From positions 344,627 to 408,626 of the forward strand of contig CACRXP010000378.1 in the NCBI GenBank assembly GCA_902702965.1: DNA of 64,000 nucleotides, written 5' to 3'. Positions 44,710-55,949 of this stretch are shown here, piece after piece (within the stretch, counting starts at the first letter, position 1; every line of letters starts with the position of its first letter). The position numbers and the translations under genes are program-made. Source of the DNA: Spirometra erinaceieuropaei (lineage: Eukaryota > Platyhelminthes > Cestoda > Diphyllobothriidea > Diphyllobothriidae). The notes below the pieces were generated by a model. That model ran no database searches. It saw nothing but the letters and a program-made list of their open reading frames with translations, and was not told the DNA's origin.

Positions 44710-45593
44710 NNNNNNNNNNNNNNNNNNNNNNNNNNNNNNNNNNNNNNNNNNNNNNNNNNNNNNNNNNNNNNNNNNNNNNNNNNNNNNNNNNNNNNNNNNN
44801 NNNNNNNNNNNNNNNNNNNNNNNNNNNNNNNNNNNNNNNNNNNNNNNNNNNNNNNNNNNNNNNNNNNNNNNNNNNNNNNNNNNNNNNNNNNNNNNNNNNN
44901 NNNNNNNNNNNNNNNNNNNNNNNNNNNNNNNNNNNNNNNNNNNNNNNNNNNNNNNNNNNNNNNNNNNNNNNNNNNNNNNNNNNNNNNNNNNNNNNNNNNN
45001 NNNNNNNNNNNNNNNNNNNNNNNNNNNNNNNNNNNNNNNNNNNNNNNNNNNNNNNNNNNNNNNNNNNNNNNNNNNNNNNNNNNNNNNNNNNNNNNNNNNN
45101 NNNNNNNNNNNNNNNNNNNNNNNNNNNNNNNNNNNNNNNNNNNNNNNNNNNNNNNNNNNNNNNNNNNNNNNNNNNNNNNNNNNNNNNNNNNNNNNNNNNN
45201 NNNNNNNNNNNNNNNNNNNNNNNNNNNNNNNNNNNNNNNNNNNNNNNNNNNNNNNNNNNNNNNNNNNNNNNNNNNNNNNNNNNNNNNNNNNNNNNNNNNN
45301 NNNNNNNNNNNNNNNNNNNNNNNNNNNNNNNNNNNNNNNNNNNNNNNNNNNNNNNNNNNNNNNNNNNNNNNNNNNNNNNNNNNNNNNNNNNNNNNNNNNN
45401 NNNNNNNNNNNNNNNNNNNNNNNNNNNNNNNNNNNNNNNNNNNNNNNNNNNNNNNNNNNNNNNNNNNNNNNNNNNNNNNNNNNNNNNNNNNNNNNNNNNN
45501 NNNNNNNNNNNNNNNNNNNNNNNNNNNNNNNNNNNNNNNNNNNNNNNNNNNNNNNNNNNNNNNNNNNNNNNNNNNNNNNNNNNNNNNNNNNNN
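44710..45593. other. Assembly gap (N)
   Basis: 884 unknown bases. Frames that run across it are artefacts. Confidence 1.
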
Positions 45594-46024
45594 TACTGTG
45601 TGGAAAGTGGCTGAAGCGATTAACGCCCAGTACCCTGGGGGAGTTCAAACTACTGACTGCTTTTTCACTTCGGCAAAGACCATGGCACCGTATTTACTGT
45701 GCATGCAACATGCCAGCAATTGTCCAACAAAAGGCCTGCAAATACAATGGAGACGGGCACAGCCAGTTCGTTGGTCTGCCTTCCCTACCGCCTGCATCGG
45801 ACTGAAGGAGGTTTGGACCTATGTTAAACACCGAAAAGCAAGAAATTCTGACTAACGTTTATAACGCATTTCCAAGTGGGTATGTGTGATTAGGTGAGGT
45901 TGAAAATTGATTTGGGAGAAAGGCTCGTCTGGTCCCTCAGCTCTTGACGGTAGCCTTCTAAGGGTCACGGGGAACTTCCTATAGTAATGTGCATCGTTTC
46001 CTTAACCTTTGACAGCTGTATATA
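45594..46024. other. Unassigned sequence after the gap
   Basis: A frame continues from the gap to about 45855 but resembles nothing known. Confidence 0.4.
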
Positions 46025-46882
46025 TACAATAGGCGCACTAACTCATGAAATGTCAACTGAAATTCCGAAATGCGTTTTCATTAAGAAAAGATTCATTAAG
46101 TGGGGTTATAAAACTGATCACCATGCAGCGTAGTTCTATAATAATTCGCTTACCCCAGGATGCCGACTTTCGAAGGAACACTCTTGCCGGCTGCATGCAG
46201 AAACCATGCTCCGTAAAAAGTGACTATTTTACTAGCACGATTTTTCTCATTGATTTTTATGACCTTAAATTTCAATTATATCTCATGGAAAACGTGCATA
46301 AAAATATTCAGTCGTCTGCTCTTTTGACAGAAAACTACGTCTTTCAATGTTATACTCGAAGGAGGGTATAATTCGGTTTTACAAAAGTTTCTAATTGTGG
46401 GACTTTTTAATACGGTGAAATATCCGTTCATAACACATCGCGTCTTTGCATTTACTAAAGCTGATTGCATAGTTTTCAATATGGCTCAAATCCACTGTTA
46501 GTTTTTATGAACTACATATAGTCTCCTATTAATGCCGTAGAGAAATGTGTGGTCTTCCGTACGTGGTAAATATATGGCTTATAGTTCGGAAACCCTGAAT
46601 GCAAGCCTAATGGCAGGTCGGATTCAAAATTGTTCGGGAGTTGGAAAAGTTTTGAAAACCGAATTGTAACCTCACTTCAAGCAAAAATTTGGAAGAAGAC
46701 GTCAGTTTCTACCGAATGAGCAAAAGAATGAATATTCCCATACATCCTTTCCATGAAATATAATTGGGTTTTTAAGGACATCAAAAAAGGAAAAAAATGC
46801 ATGCTACATAAGCAGTCATTTTTTTACAGACCATGGTTTTCTCATGCTGCAGTAAAGAAGTCTATTACGAAAGCCGGCATCG
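46025..46882 (+). mobile_element. Foldback element, family A copy 4, right end lost
   Basis: Begins TACAATAGGCGCACTAACTC; the left arm, centre and most of the right arm follow. It stops after 'cgaaagccggcatc' (about 46880), where PLE sequence starts. The expected last about 120 bp are missing. Its left-arm ORF (46045-46371) is 108 codons long. Confidence 0.85.
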
Positions 46883-46894
46883 TCTGTGCAAGAA

Positions 46895-47376
46895 AAGTCT
46901 CAGCAACGAGTATGGAGCAGGAGGTCATTGCAAATGATCGAGTGCAGTTGCGGACAAAGCAAATACGTCGGAGAAACTAAGAAATTAATCCGGACGCGAA
47001 AGGTCGAACGTGCAGCGACTGTGAGAAGGAATGACACCAGCTCTCAGATACACTCATACGGCAGGACACAGTCTCACCTTCAAGCTTGAGGAGGCCGGAG
47101 TCCTCGCAAGAGTCGTGTGTGTCGCAACCCGCTCGAGTCATGCTTCTCCGATCCACGATCACTAAGCAAACGCAGTGACCTCCCACCCCATAATTTGTGC
47201 TGAGAACTTACTTGGGAGAATAGCTGACTCTGAAGGGAGGGCTTGGGCAACCGACGATCCCGATGACAGCGACTCGGATGGTCGAGCAATTGTAGACGAC
47301 ATTTCGAAAATTAACGACTCAGTGCGGACTTACAGGCAGTCATCGGATCCATTACGATCCCCAGCAACGAAGGCGT
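46895..47376 (+). pseudogene. PLE GIY-YIG fragment, copy e
   Basis: Reads GIY-YIG in broken form: ECSCGQSKYVGETKKLIRTR followed by VERAATVRRNDTSS, then frameshifted traces of the Glu/Asn end ('tcgcaacccgctcgagtcat'). The GIY tyrosine region is lost. It joins the truncated foldback to its left and the ribozyme repeat to its right. Confidence 0.7.
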
Positions 47377-47379
47377 AAA

Positions 47380-47640
47380 CTGCCGATTATATCGGCTGTG
47401 TGGTTACTGCGCAATGATTTACCGTACTAACAACACAGGTATTAGCTAAAAGCCCAGACACGCGTGTTTCGCCGATCTTATTCCGCTGCCTGACGCAGCT
47501 GCTAGGGGTTCGGCTCGTCAGTGGGTCCCCCAGCTTCCTCCGTGTGTTTTCTGGTATATGAACTCCAGTTTCAACTTGCCTTGTTTAATTCCCGAGGAAA
47601 CTAATGCGCGAACTTGGAGCAAATCTTTCGAAACTTTGGA
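47380..47640 (-). mobile_element. Retrozyme-like repeat with hammerhead
   Basis: About 260 bp repeat present in related form at 39292-39480 (opposite orientation) and in pieces at 33365-33600. On the minus strand: an upstream part ('tggagttcatataccagaaa'), the ribozyme, then 'cttttagctaatacctgtg' and 'gttagtacggtaaat'. It has no ORF. The position next to PLE copy e fits non-autonomous retrozymes. Confidence 0.7.
47453..47525 (-). ncRNA. Canonical hammerhead ribozyme
   Basis: Minus strand 5' to 3': CCCA (stem I), CTGACGA, stem II GCCGA/TCGGC, GAA, stem III ACAC-GC-GTGT, C at the cleavage position, TGGG closing stem I. The 34-base loop of stem II contains its own hairpin (GCTGC/GCAGC). Every invariant core base (CUGANGA, GAA, A15.1-U16.1, H17) is present. 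Predicted cleavage is between + strand positions 47456 and 47457. The two-base loop of stem III is short and may favour dimer or co-transcriptional folding. Confidence 0.82.
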
Positions 47641-47679
47641 CCGTACGTGAAAAGGTCCGAAAAAGGTATCTTCAAACTA

Positions 47680-48070
47680 CGAAAATTTTTGGTTCCCGAA
47701 TAATTTTGAATAGATGTTTCTCAGTCTTTAAAAGTCAAACAATTATGAATTTTTAAAGGGAAAACTATTTTCTAGGTAAAATACTTTAATGATATATAAT
47801 TTATTATAAATTGAGTGCAAAAAGAATTTTCTATGCGTTTTCCTTAAAACAATTCTGGATTTATAATAACGTCTAAATTTGATGGGAAAATGTAGTTGTA
47901 CGCTGTCTATCGATGTGAGTTTTGCAGACGGCCGGGAAAATGCCTATTCCAATGTCGGCATTCTGGAGTGACTGAAATACCTGGAGCGATACTGTGCGAC
48001 GTTAAATGTTTTAACGCTAAGTAGGTAAGCTTTTCTGGTGGAAGACACATCTCGCGATTTCCGTTAACAT
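47680..48070 (-). repeat. Old foldback half-element
   Basis: Centre-like and right-arm blocks ('tggttcccgaataattttga', 'aatgtcggcattctggagtg') match family A/B with heavy divergence. No left arm. Confidence 0.55.
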
Positions 48071-48244
48071 ATTACTAAATAGCAGGTCTTCTATATTATA
48101 AAAACTGACGCTATAATTAGGCAGCGTTAATGCATATTTGGACACCTTATAGACACCCGGACAGAAATTTCACACCAATTGCAATCATATTGCAGTTTGG
48201 CATCTTTGAAATGGCCTAGAGGTCGACGAGTTATGGTTTTATTC

Positions 48245-50112
48245 AGTATACGACCTATTTCATAAAATCTGATGAGAGAAACTGATGTGGGAATTTTCGG
48301 ATGTCTTAAACGTTGCGCATTTTGCTTGTCCACCCAGCTTCTTCAAGGAAATGTTCTTTTTGTGGGCAACCAAATTGTTAACAAATTTGAGCAGAAATGG
48401 ACACTGCGATATACTTGGACAATTTTTAATGCTAAAACCTGTGCTGGACTTAGGTTGTTCGTCTGGACCTGTTTTTTGGAAAGGAGAGTAATATCCTCTG
48501 GAGGGTTTACTGTACGGAGGTTGCTGGACTTTAAAATCGATTTTTTGTCTGATGCTAGCCGTGGGAATCAACTTGCTAACGCAATGGCTATTTTAAGAGA
48601 ACCAGACGTTTTGTCGATTTTTAGAAGTCATACTAGCAGTTCTGTGCAATTTGGTAGCACAGAGCGCAGTAACAACGCACGCTGGCAATACTTTTGTTTA
48701 AATGGGCTGAAGTAGTTTTGCCGTTTAGAAAATACAACTTGGTGTCACAGAAATGACCACGTCGAATAATCATTTTCAGTTTTAAACCCATGAAAGATTA
48801 ATCTTCCTGCGGTCCATCTCCTAGATATAACTGATTCAGGAACCGAACGAGTAAGACATTAACATTTTCAGCAAAATATCAGTATTTGTGTGGCCACTCC
48901 GCATTGCATCCATAATCGTAAAAGGAGCCGAAAAACAACGAAATTAGCGAAGTGGCCGCCATATATAGGGCGCTGCGTCCTCTTTGTAATCCAGTATTTT
49001 TAGCATTTTTAACAAGGTGAAAGAAAGTGTCAAATTGTTTCTTGGCCTCGCCGCGCAAAAATGCAAAGTACGCAGAGATTCGTCAAAGAAGTGCAATATT
49101 AAGGCAAACCTTAAAGACGCAAATTATTAGGGAAAGTTTCCTAATTGATTGAAGGCACATTCGTAGTTGGCTTTCGTTGTGGACGTACAGTCAGTTAGAC
49201 GAGGAGGTTTCCTGTTTGGGTGAGTCTGCAAATGTGCCCAAATGGCCGTCTTCACAAAATAGAACGCTCAAACACTTGCTACATTGGCAAATTCCTTTAA
49301 GAAGTGTCTTATTTTCAAGGTTTTAATAAACGCATAATAAAGAGTCTGTCTTTATGGGCGATTGAGTAAAAACACAGCAGAAATAGCATAAATTCGTGGA
49401 TATTTCAAGGTCGACTTGAAAATCAACCAATTCCAGAAAATAGCTAAATTTCAAATGGACTTCATGGAAGGAAAGTTCTGTTTACACACAAAATGGTGTG
49501 TTTATGATTAAACCTGTCAATTTTAGTTACATTTTATTAGTCATTGACCAGTCTGGCAACATGCGCTCTTATGCGATCTTCTGATTCCATGACGTCCTTC
49601 TCAGCCAAAGCAAGCAAGATCCTGTTTGCTTTATTGAACCGCACCTAATTCAATTCAAAAGCATAAGAATACCACGAATCCTCAGAAACCTCTTTTGGAA
49701 TTTCTACTCAGACTGTAGGTTTCTCATAAACCGGCATATCTGGAATTACACTTTTTCTCGGGGGATATGTAGTCTAATTAAATTAAATTTTAACTTCGTT
49801 TAAGCCTTGTTTTCTGAGATTATAGTATTTGTACTTTTCTATTTACTTAGCGTTTTACACGGACAGGCTCTTTGTACACACTGATTTTAAGTTTACTAAA
49901 TTACGACCATTTTTGTTTTTTGGGATTTACCGCTTTTTCAAAGAAGTTAGCTTTATTAAAAAGGGCTGCATTACATTGAATATTTCTTCTAAATCTTTAA
50001 TTCCCTTGAAGTTTTCATTTATTAACATACGTATGGGTTCCACGCACTGGTGTCGGTCTCTGAGTGATTAGCAATCACTCGCAAATTTTGACATACTTCA
50101 TCTGTTAGGCAA
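48245..50112 (+). mobile_element. Family C terminal-repeat element, copy 1
   Basis: Starts at 'tacgacctatttcat' and ends at 'cttcatctgttaggcaac'. The same internal order occurs in the copy at 58403: 'cgttgcgcattttgcttg', 'aaatggacactgcgat', 'ccatgaaagattaatc', 'gccactccgcattgcat', ending 'cactggtgtcggtctctgag'. There is no transposase frame. The frames at 48272-48715 (147 codons) are not conserved in the other copies. Confidence 0.8.
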
Positions 50113-50574
50113 CCCCCTGTATAAGCATATAGCTACGATTAGATTAACCTCTTCAGCAGTAAACACATTAGCTAAGCAAATTTCCTGGTTGAAAGTTCAA
50201 AGAACACTTACTCAAGAGTCGTAATCAAATTTATGCCGAATGCAGAAAAAGCATAAGCTGACTCCCTAATGTCGTTACGGTGGAAAGGAGCTTGCGCAAT
50301 CGTTTTCACAAGCCCAAACACAGTGCAGCTGGTCCAGAGGTATGGCCACGCACATATATCTCGTCCAACTGCGGGAAAGAGGCCACAAACAGGGAACAAC
50401 TTGTCAGGTAGAACTCGGTCTCGCTACAATAGCAGAGGGTAGGGCTGTTGAGGAAGATGCGAGTACAATCGCGTAGTACTGTTTTGAGTTTGCTTTGCCT
50501 TCATTCAGTCAAGTATATGTACCTGCGCGGTTGTCTGCGTTGCAAATTAAAACCTTACGCGGCCAAAGGCCAGA

Positions 50575-50734
50575 CAGGCTGAAATGGCCATCCCTGACTT
50601 ACCAGTCATCATCAGCTAGTCATACTCAACCCCATATTTGCAGCTCCTGGGGCTTGAACCTGTGTCCCGTTGGTTAGAAGGTCAACATTGAGCCCAGGGC
50701 TAGCTGTCCTGTCAGGTGCGGTCTGGTAGAAGGG
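50575..50734 (-). repeat. Type 1 SINE (reverse, degraded)
   Basis: Minus strand: 'ttgacctt..aaccaacggg' head remnant, B-box-like 'aggttcaagccccagg', then CTGATGA and GATGGCCATTTC. The GAA of the core has become GGG. Confidence 0.6.
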
Positions 50735-52365
50735 CACTCACTGGTCACGTGAAATGTTAGCCGACATTCTGAAATGCTTTTTCGATTCAAAAGGATTACT
50801 TAGGTGGGTTTGCAAGATTGGTTAGCATGCGGCACAATCCTATAAAATTTTGGACTTGATAGGGTGCCGGCTTTTGAATACACTTCTTTTTGACCTTCTG
50901 TAAAAACATTACTTAGTAAAAAGTGCTTACCTATGCAGTAGGCATATTCAACTTTAACCTTCGATGGCCTTATAAATTGACTATATTTTACACAAAACGT
51001 GCACAAAAGCATGCTTTCTTCCATCCATTGGATAGAAAATCACATCATCTTTACATAGAACAGCAATGACATCTGTCAAATCGGCCGAAAAAGAATATAG
51101 GGTCGTGCAGTGTCTACAACAATTTTGATTAACAAAAATGGCAAGCCCCCCACCTCTGCCAAAAGATAAAGATTTTCTATCCGTTTGAAAGTAGGAGAAA
51201 GATGAAGGAGTTATAAGTTGCGAATCAGTGTCATCATTTAACCATATCTCTGGATGGCAAACTACTTCAGTCCTGCTATGTTCTTTTTTCGACAAAAATA
51301 GCTCCCAATCGGTGGCTTTTTTGAAAATAAAACGGCAATTTGTCGACAAGAAGCCAGGAATTGACAATTTTTAAGTTGGCTGACGTTTAAATGCAAGTTG
51401 CTAGCCAAACCGGTGTTTTTTCCAATGCATAGGCCGTTGTTGACGCAAATATGATAAAGTTAACACAGAATGATCGCAAATACGACATACTGGCCGAAAA
51501 GTGCAACAGTTTGCATCACGGACTTTCTTAAGTGAAATTGACGATTTAATTCCCTTCAAAAGTGTGCTGGCATACTGGAGGGACGACCTCATAATCTAAG
51601 TTCAGACAAAGAAGGGGTGCAAAACAGTTCAATATATCGAAGGGAAATAGGCACACTAATGCCCAACTAATAGAAATACACACGTGAATGCAAAGCTACA
51701 TTTTACATTCAAAGGAGAAGAACATTGGTTTTAAAAAGTTTCCAATTACAAGGTTTTTTAAGATCATGCAGTGTCCATTCATACGGCATCGTGTCGTCCG
51801 TCTATCAATCCTCCCCAAAAAGTTTACGAAAAATTCCGCATCCATTAAAAATGTTGTGAAATCTACGCGGCATCCTCCTAAAGGCCCGGAGGAATTAATG
51901 ATTTTTCTTACGCGGAAGGTATCTACCTTGTAGAACAAAATCGCTTAACGTTAATGCAACGGCTCATCTGGCCCAAAATTCTTCGCAAATTTGAAAATTC
52001 CTTCAAAACCTAAATATGGCACTTTTTAGAGTATGGAATACAAACACGAGGTAATCTATTACCAGATGTGTAAACGAGGACATATTTTGTTCGTGCTTTC
52101 CATAAAATATATTTGGACTTATAAGGCCATCGAAAATCAATGTTAAAAATGTATATTACATAAATAGTTCTTTTGCACTGAGTGCGCTTTTTACAGGAGG
52201 TCGAAATGAAAAGCACTCAAAAGCCAATATCCCGATTGGTCCAAAATAGTACGGGGATGTGCTGGGTGATAATTAATACTACACCCCCACCTCATTTATC
52301 CTTCTTGATCGAAAGCGCATTGCAGAATTGCAGCAAACGCTTCGGAAAATCGGTCACTTACTGTA
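50735..52365. mobile_element. Foldback element, family B copy 4, interrupted by a LINE
   Basis: The left arm runs from 'tggtcacgtgaaatgttagc' to about 51057; the right arm runs from about 51701 ('gttttaaaaagtttccaatt') to CGGTCACTTACTGTA. Between them is about 640 bp of foreign sequence. The arms are diverged, so the foldback is old. Confidence 0.8.
51058..51700 (-). pseudogene. LINE (non-LTR) endonuclease fragment
   Basis: The minus frame 51367-51060 shows an apurinic-type endonuclease pattern: VVCHPEIWLNDDTDSQLI corresponds to the CxTETWL motif of LINE endonucleases. Then FSYFQTDRKSL and GRGGGLAIFVNQNC (the DR..GGGVAI.V block) follow, ending DLTDVIAVL. The N-terminal part lies in other frames with stops (51400-51590). 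It is a 5' fragment of the endonuclease only, so not functional. It was inserted into an existing foldback. Confidence 0.75.
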
Positions 52366-52384
52366 CTCCCATTATTGTGCTCTG

Positions 52385-52560
52385 GCCCTCAATCTAAAGC
52401 CCCACAGGCACCCCTATCTCTAAATCCTAACCTTAGGTCTTAACTCAAAATCTTGACTCCAGCCCACAAATGCTAACCCTAACATCAAACCCTAAACCCA
52501 TACCCAAACCTTGACCCTAACACTAGATTCCAAATCCTAAACCATAACAGAAACCCACCT
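52385..52560. repeat. Degenerate telomere-like tract
   Basis: Strongest of the four tracts: units such as AAATCCTAACC, TGCTAACCCTAACATC, AAACCCTAAACCC and CCCTAACACTAG. These are about 6-12 bp, C-rich on the plus strand. Confidence 0.7.
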
Positions 52561-52619
52561 ACTGGATTCGAGATTAATACGAAGTTCGTAGGCAATGAAC
52601 TAGGAAATGGTTAGATGGG

Positions 52620-52800
52620 GCCGCTTTTTAGACCCTCGCCGTATAGGCAGAATGAATTTAGTAACATTTATCCTGCGTAAGTAGTCTGATCTTTGCAGGC
52701 GACTGGAACACGGTTCTTTCAAAAGCCGGCATACTGGCGGAACGGAAATATCATGGGAAATATCATCGAAAGCAAAGTTCAAAATTTTAGTCAAATTTAA
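52620..52800 (-). repeat. Foldback right-arm fragment, old
   Basis: 'aagtagtctgatctttgcag' and 'tcaaaagccggcatactggc' match the inner right arm of family A/B. Both ends are lost. Confidence 0.55.
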
Positions 52801-53498
52801 TTAGGTATGCCGGCTACTGCACATGTATGTTTAACTCCGTTTAAAATCAAAGGCTTGCCAGACAAAATATGGATTGCTGGACAAAACTGTTTTAGTCCTA
52901 CGGTGTCGGAAGGAGATCGAAAAATAGTGGTTTAATTTAAAAACCGGCAAAGTAACTGGAATCGAATCATGACTAACGTAAATCTGTGGAGAGCAGTGCA
53001 TCTCAAACGTATTCTCAAGTTCATGATCACTTCAGAATTATCTGCCTAACTAACAGCACATCGGTTACGAATAAAAACCCCTATCTTAAAACGCCGTTCA
53101 TTGGTTTTTAAGAACAACAGACTTGGGCAGACTGTTTCAACATGGAAGCTCCCTCGTCGGAAACGTTTTCTCTTGTCACCGTTACTTCATCGGAAATCGA
53201 AAGTTGAGTTCGCCTTAGAGGATGAGTTGATTCGCTCGAAGCAAACAGCCCATGCGTTTGTGAAGTTGGCGTCATAGCATTCTATGCAGTATGGCGCCTC
53301 CGCACTGAGGATGCAACGTTGACCAATAAAGCCTTTGGAGCACTTACCACATTGGAAAGTAATCCAATTTGCACATGATAATTTACGGAATTTTGGGCGG
53401 AATATTCTCAGTCACCAATGAATATGCTGCTTTTAGAAAAGCACTGGACCCTAAATGTTCCACATTTAAATTCATTCTGATTTTTATTTGTTAAAATC
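52801..53498. other. Unassigned sequence
   Basis: No recognisable structure. Confidence 0.4.
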
Positions 53499-55450
53499 CA
53501 GTAACTGGTCAATCTCACAAAATGTTAGCCGGAATTCTGAAATCTATTTTTTGGTTAGGAAAGCTTACAAAGGTTTCTAAGTTGCTGTAAAAGTGATTTT
53601 CTTCCTGAATTGTCATACAATATCTTGGTCACGCCAGAATGCTGGCTTCTTGAATGAGCTTCCTTGTCATCACCTGCGAAGACTGCACTTGGAGTAAAAT
53701 GCTTGCTTTTAAAACGAAAAGTTTTCATATTTGTTCTTGATGTCCTCATGAATTCATATATAGCTTAGAAAAAAGCATGCATAAAAATGACATTTTATTT
53801 ACTAATTTGAATAGAGAATCACTTCTCAAGCAAACTTACTACTTGAAGCAAGGGTCTTATTCAAATTAAAGAGTTTGCAACCGTGAGACTTTTAAGACCA
53901 CTAAATGTCCATACATTCAACGTCGCAAATGTTTGCATATTAATGCTATCTGCGGAGTATATGACGTTGTCCACATTCGTTGAAAAATGTTGTGATGCAT
54001 TTAAGATATCTTTTCAATGACTTGGAGAAATATTTGAACTTCCTGGCACGGAAGGTTATGCAGCATGCAGGTTGGAAAGCATAGACGCAAGTGAAACTGC
54101 AGGTAGAATCCAAAATTATTCAGGAATTCGAAATGCTCTTTAAAACAAAATACAGTAGGTAGGCTAACTCATGAAATGTAAACCGAAATTACGAAATAAG
54201 CTTTTGTTTCGAAAAGATAAATTTAGTAAAATTGTAGAACTAATCATCATGCAGCGTAGTTCTATAATATTTTGCTTACTTCAGGATGCCGACTTTCGAA
54301 CTTACTTCTTTCCGGCAGCATGCAAAAACTATACTCTATATATACTATTAGCTTGCATTTCTCACATTGCTTTTTGATGACCTTAAAAATTCAATTATAT
54401 TTCATGAAAAGCATGCATAAAAATATTCACTCTTTCGCTCGTTTGTTAGGAAATTACGTCTTCTTTCAGTTTTATACTCGAAAGAAGAGTACAAGTCGGT
54501 TTTTAAGAAGTTTCTAATTATGACATTTTCTAATACGTTGAAATGGCCGCTCATAAAACGTCATGTCTCTGCATTTATCAATGTGGCTTGTAAGGTAAAC
54601 AATACGGATCAAATCCACCCCCAAATTTTATGAACCCAATATCGTCTCCTCTGAATGGCGTAGAGAAATTGCGTTTTTCCGTACTAGGTAAATAAACGAC
54701 TTATAGTTTGGAAACTCTGAATGCAAGTGTAAAGCAAGTCGGGTTCAAAATTATTCGCGAATTGGAAAAGTTTTTTAAAATCGAAATGGGCTCTTCCTTC
54801 GAGTATAAGATTGGAAGAAACCGTTATGGTCTACCGAATCGCAAGAAAATGAATATTTTTATGCATGTTTTTCATGAAATATAATTGAATTTTTAAGGGC
54901 ATTGAAAATCAATGCAAGAAATGCATGTTAGTCTAGTAGTAATTTTTTACTGAATATAGTTTTCTCATGCAGTCAAAAGGAAGTATATCTCGAAAGCCGG
55001 CATCATAAGGTAAGTGAATTATTGTAGAAGTTTGCTGTACATTGATTAGTTTTACAACCCCATTTGGTTATTCTTTTCGGAACGAAAACTCATCTCGGAA
55101 TTTCGGTCGACATCTGATAAGTTAGCCCACCTACTGTAAACCTTTCTTCAAGCTTACCATTTGAAAAAACGAAATATTATACCAAAGGGAAGGCTAGAAA
55201 TAACCATGTAGTCATCTTCCGCCTAAAATTTAACTGAATTTATAAGAGGATTGGAAATAAGAAAAATTCGTGCCGCATAAATAATATTTTTACCAAATGC
55301 AATTTTTTGCCAATGATCGCAAGAAATCACGTTCAAAAGCTGGCAATCCGGCGTGACTGAAAGTGCTTGGGATTATGTAGCAGGATAATCTGTGTAAAAA
55401 CACCACCGAAATGATCCTTTCTTATATACAACTACTTTCTCGCAAAAGGC
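53499..55450. mobile_element. Old family B-like foldback, split by a family A insertion
   Basis: Left half 53499-54150 ('cagtaactggtcaatctcac', 'tgttagccggaattctgaa') and right half 55139-55450 ('gttcaaaagctggcaatccg') belong to one old foldback. Both halves are heavily mutated, and the right terminus is not recognisable. Confidence 0.7.
54151..55138. mobile_element. Foldback element, family A copy 5, nested
   Basis: TACAGTAGGTAGGCTAACTC at the left and GATAAGTTAGCCCACCTACTGTA-type end at the right, with TA at both borders. It sits inside the older foldback at 53499-55450. The arms carry many substitutions. Confidence 0.9.
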
Positions 55451-55853
55451 CGGCCTCCGTATATGCGCACAGTTTAGTTCACTCTAGCTCCATAAGAAGA
55501 GGTTCATCTTTTTGGAACACTAACGTGAAGGAAGGATATGAATCAACACTGGCATTTTTTAATTACGGGAGCTGCCTCGGCCTTTAAAAAATGAGTATTA
55601 CTCATTTTCTGCAGATACGCTGATGCAGCACGCAAAGCACGTAACGCAAGTTTTACGTGCAGTCATGTTTTCATGTAACAGAACGCCTTCCAAATAAGGG
55701 AGTGAAAACCAGGGAACCCTTTACTTTAGAGAAAAAATATAACACGTAGCTTAGAAACATAAACGGCGAAAAAACGTAGAAAGTTTAGAAGAGATAAGAG
55801 AAAAGAGTGGACGTTTCTAAAATAAAAATAAACGTCCCGTTCAGCGTAAAATC
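55451..55853. other. Unassigned sequence
   Basis: No recognisable structure before PLE copy h. Confidence 0.4.
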
Positions 55854-55949
55854 ATGAGGATACGCATGGCCGCCCATGCGTTCGAAAAATCAAATCAATC
55901 CTTTCTGATGAGTCTAAGTTTTTACAAAAAACAGAATAAAAACTGGACA

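Noticed and set aside
44656..45855. Long frames running across the N stretch
   Set aside because: They exist only because unknown bases contain no stop codons.
48272..48715. 147-codon frame inside family C
   Set aside because: The frame is not kept in the other two family C copies, so it is not a transposase.
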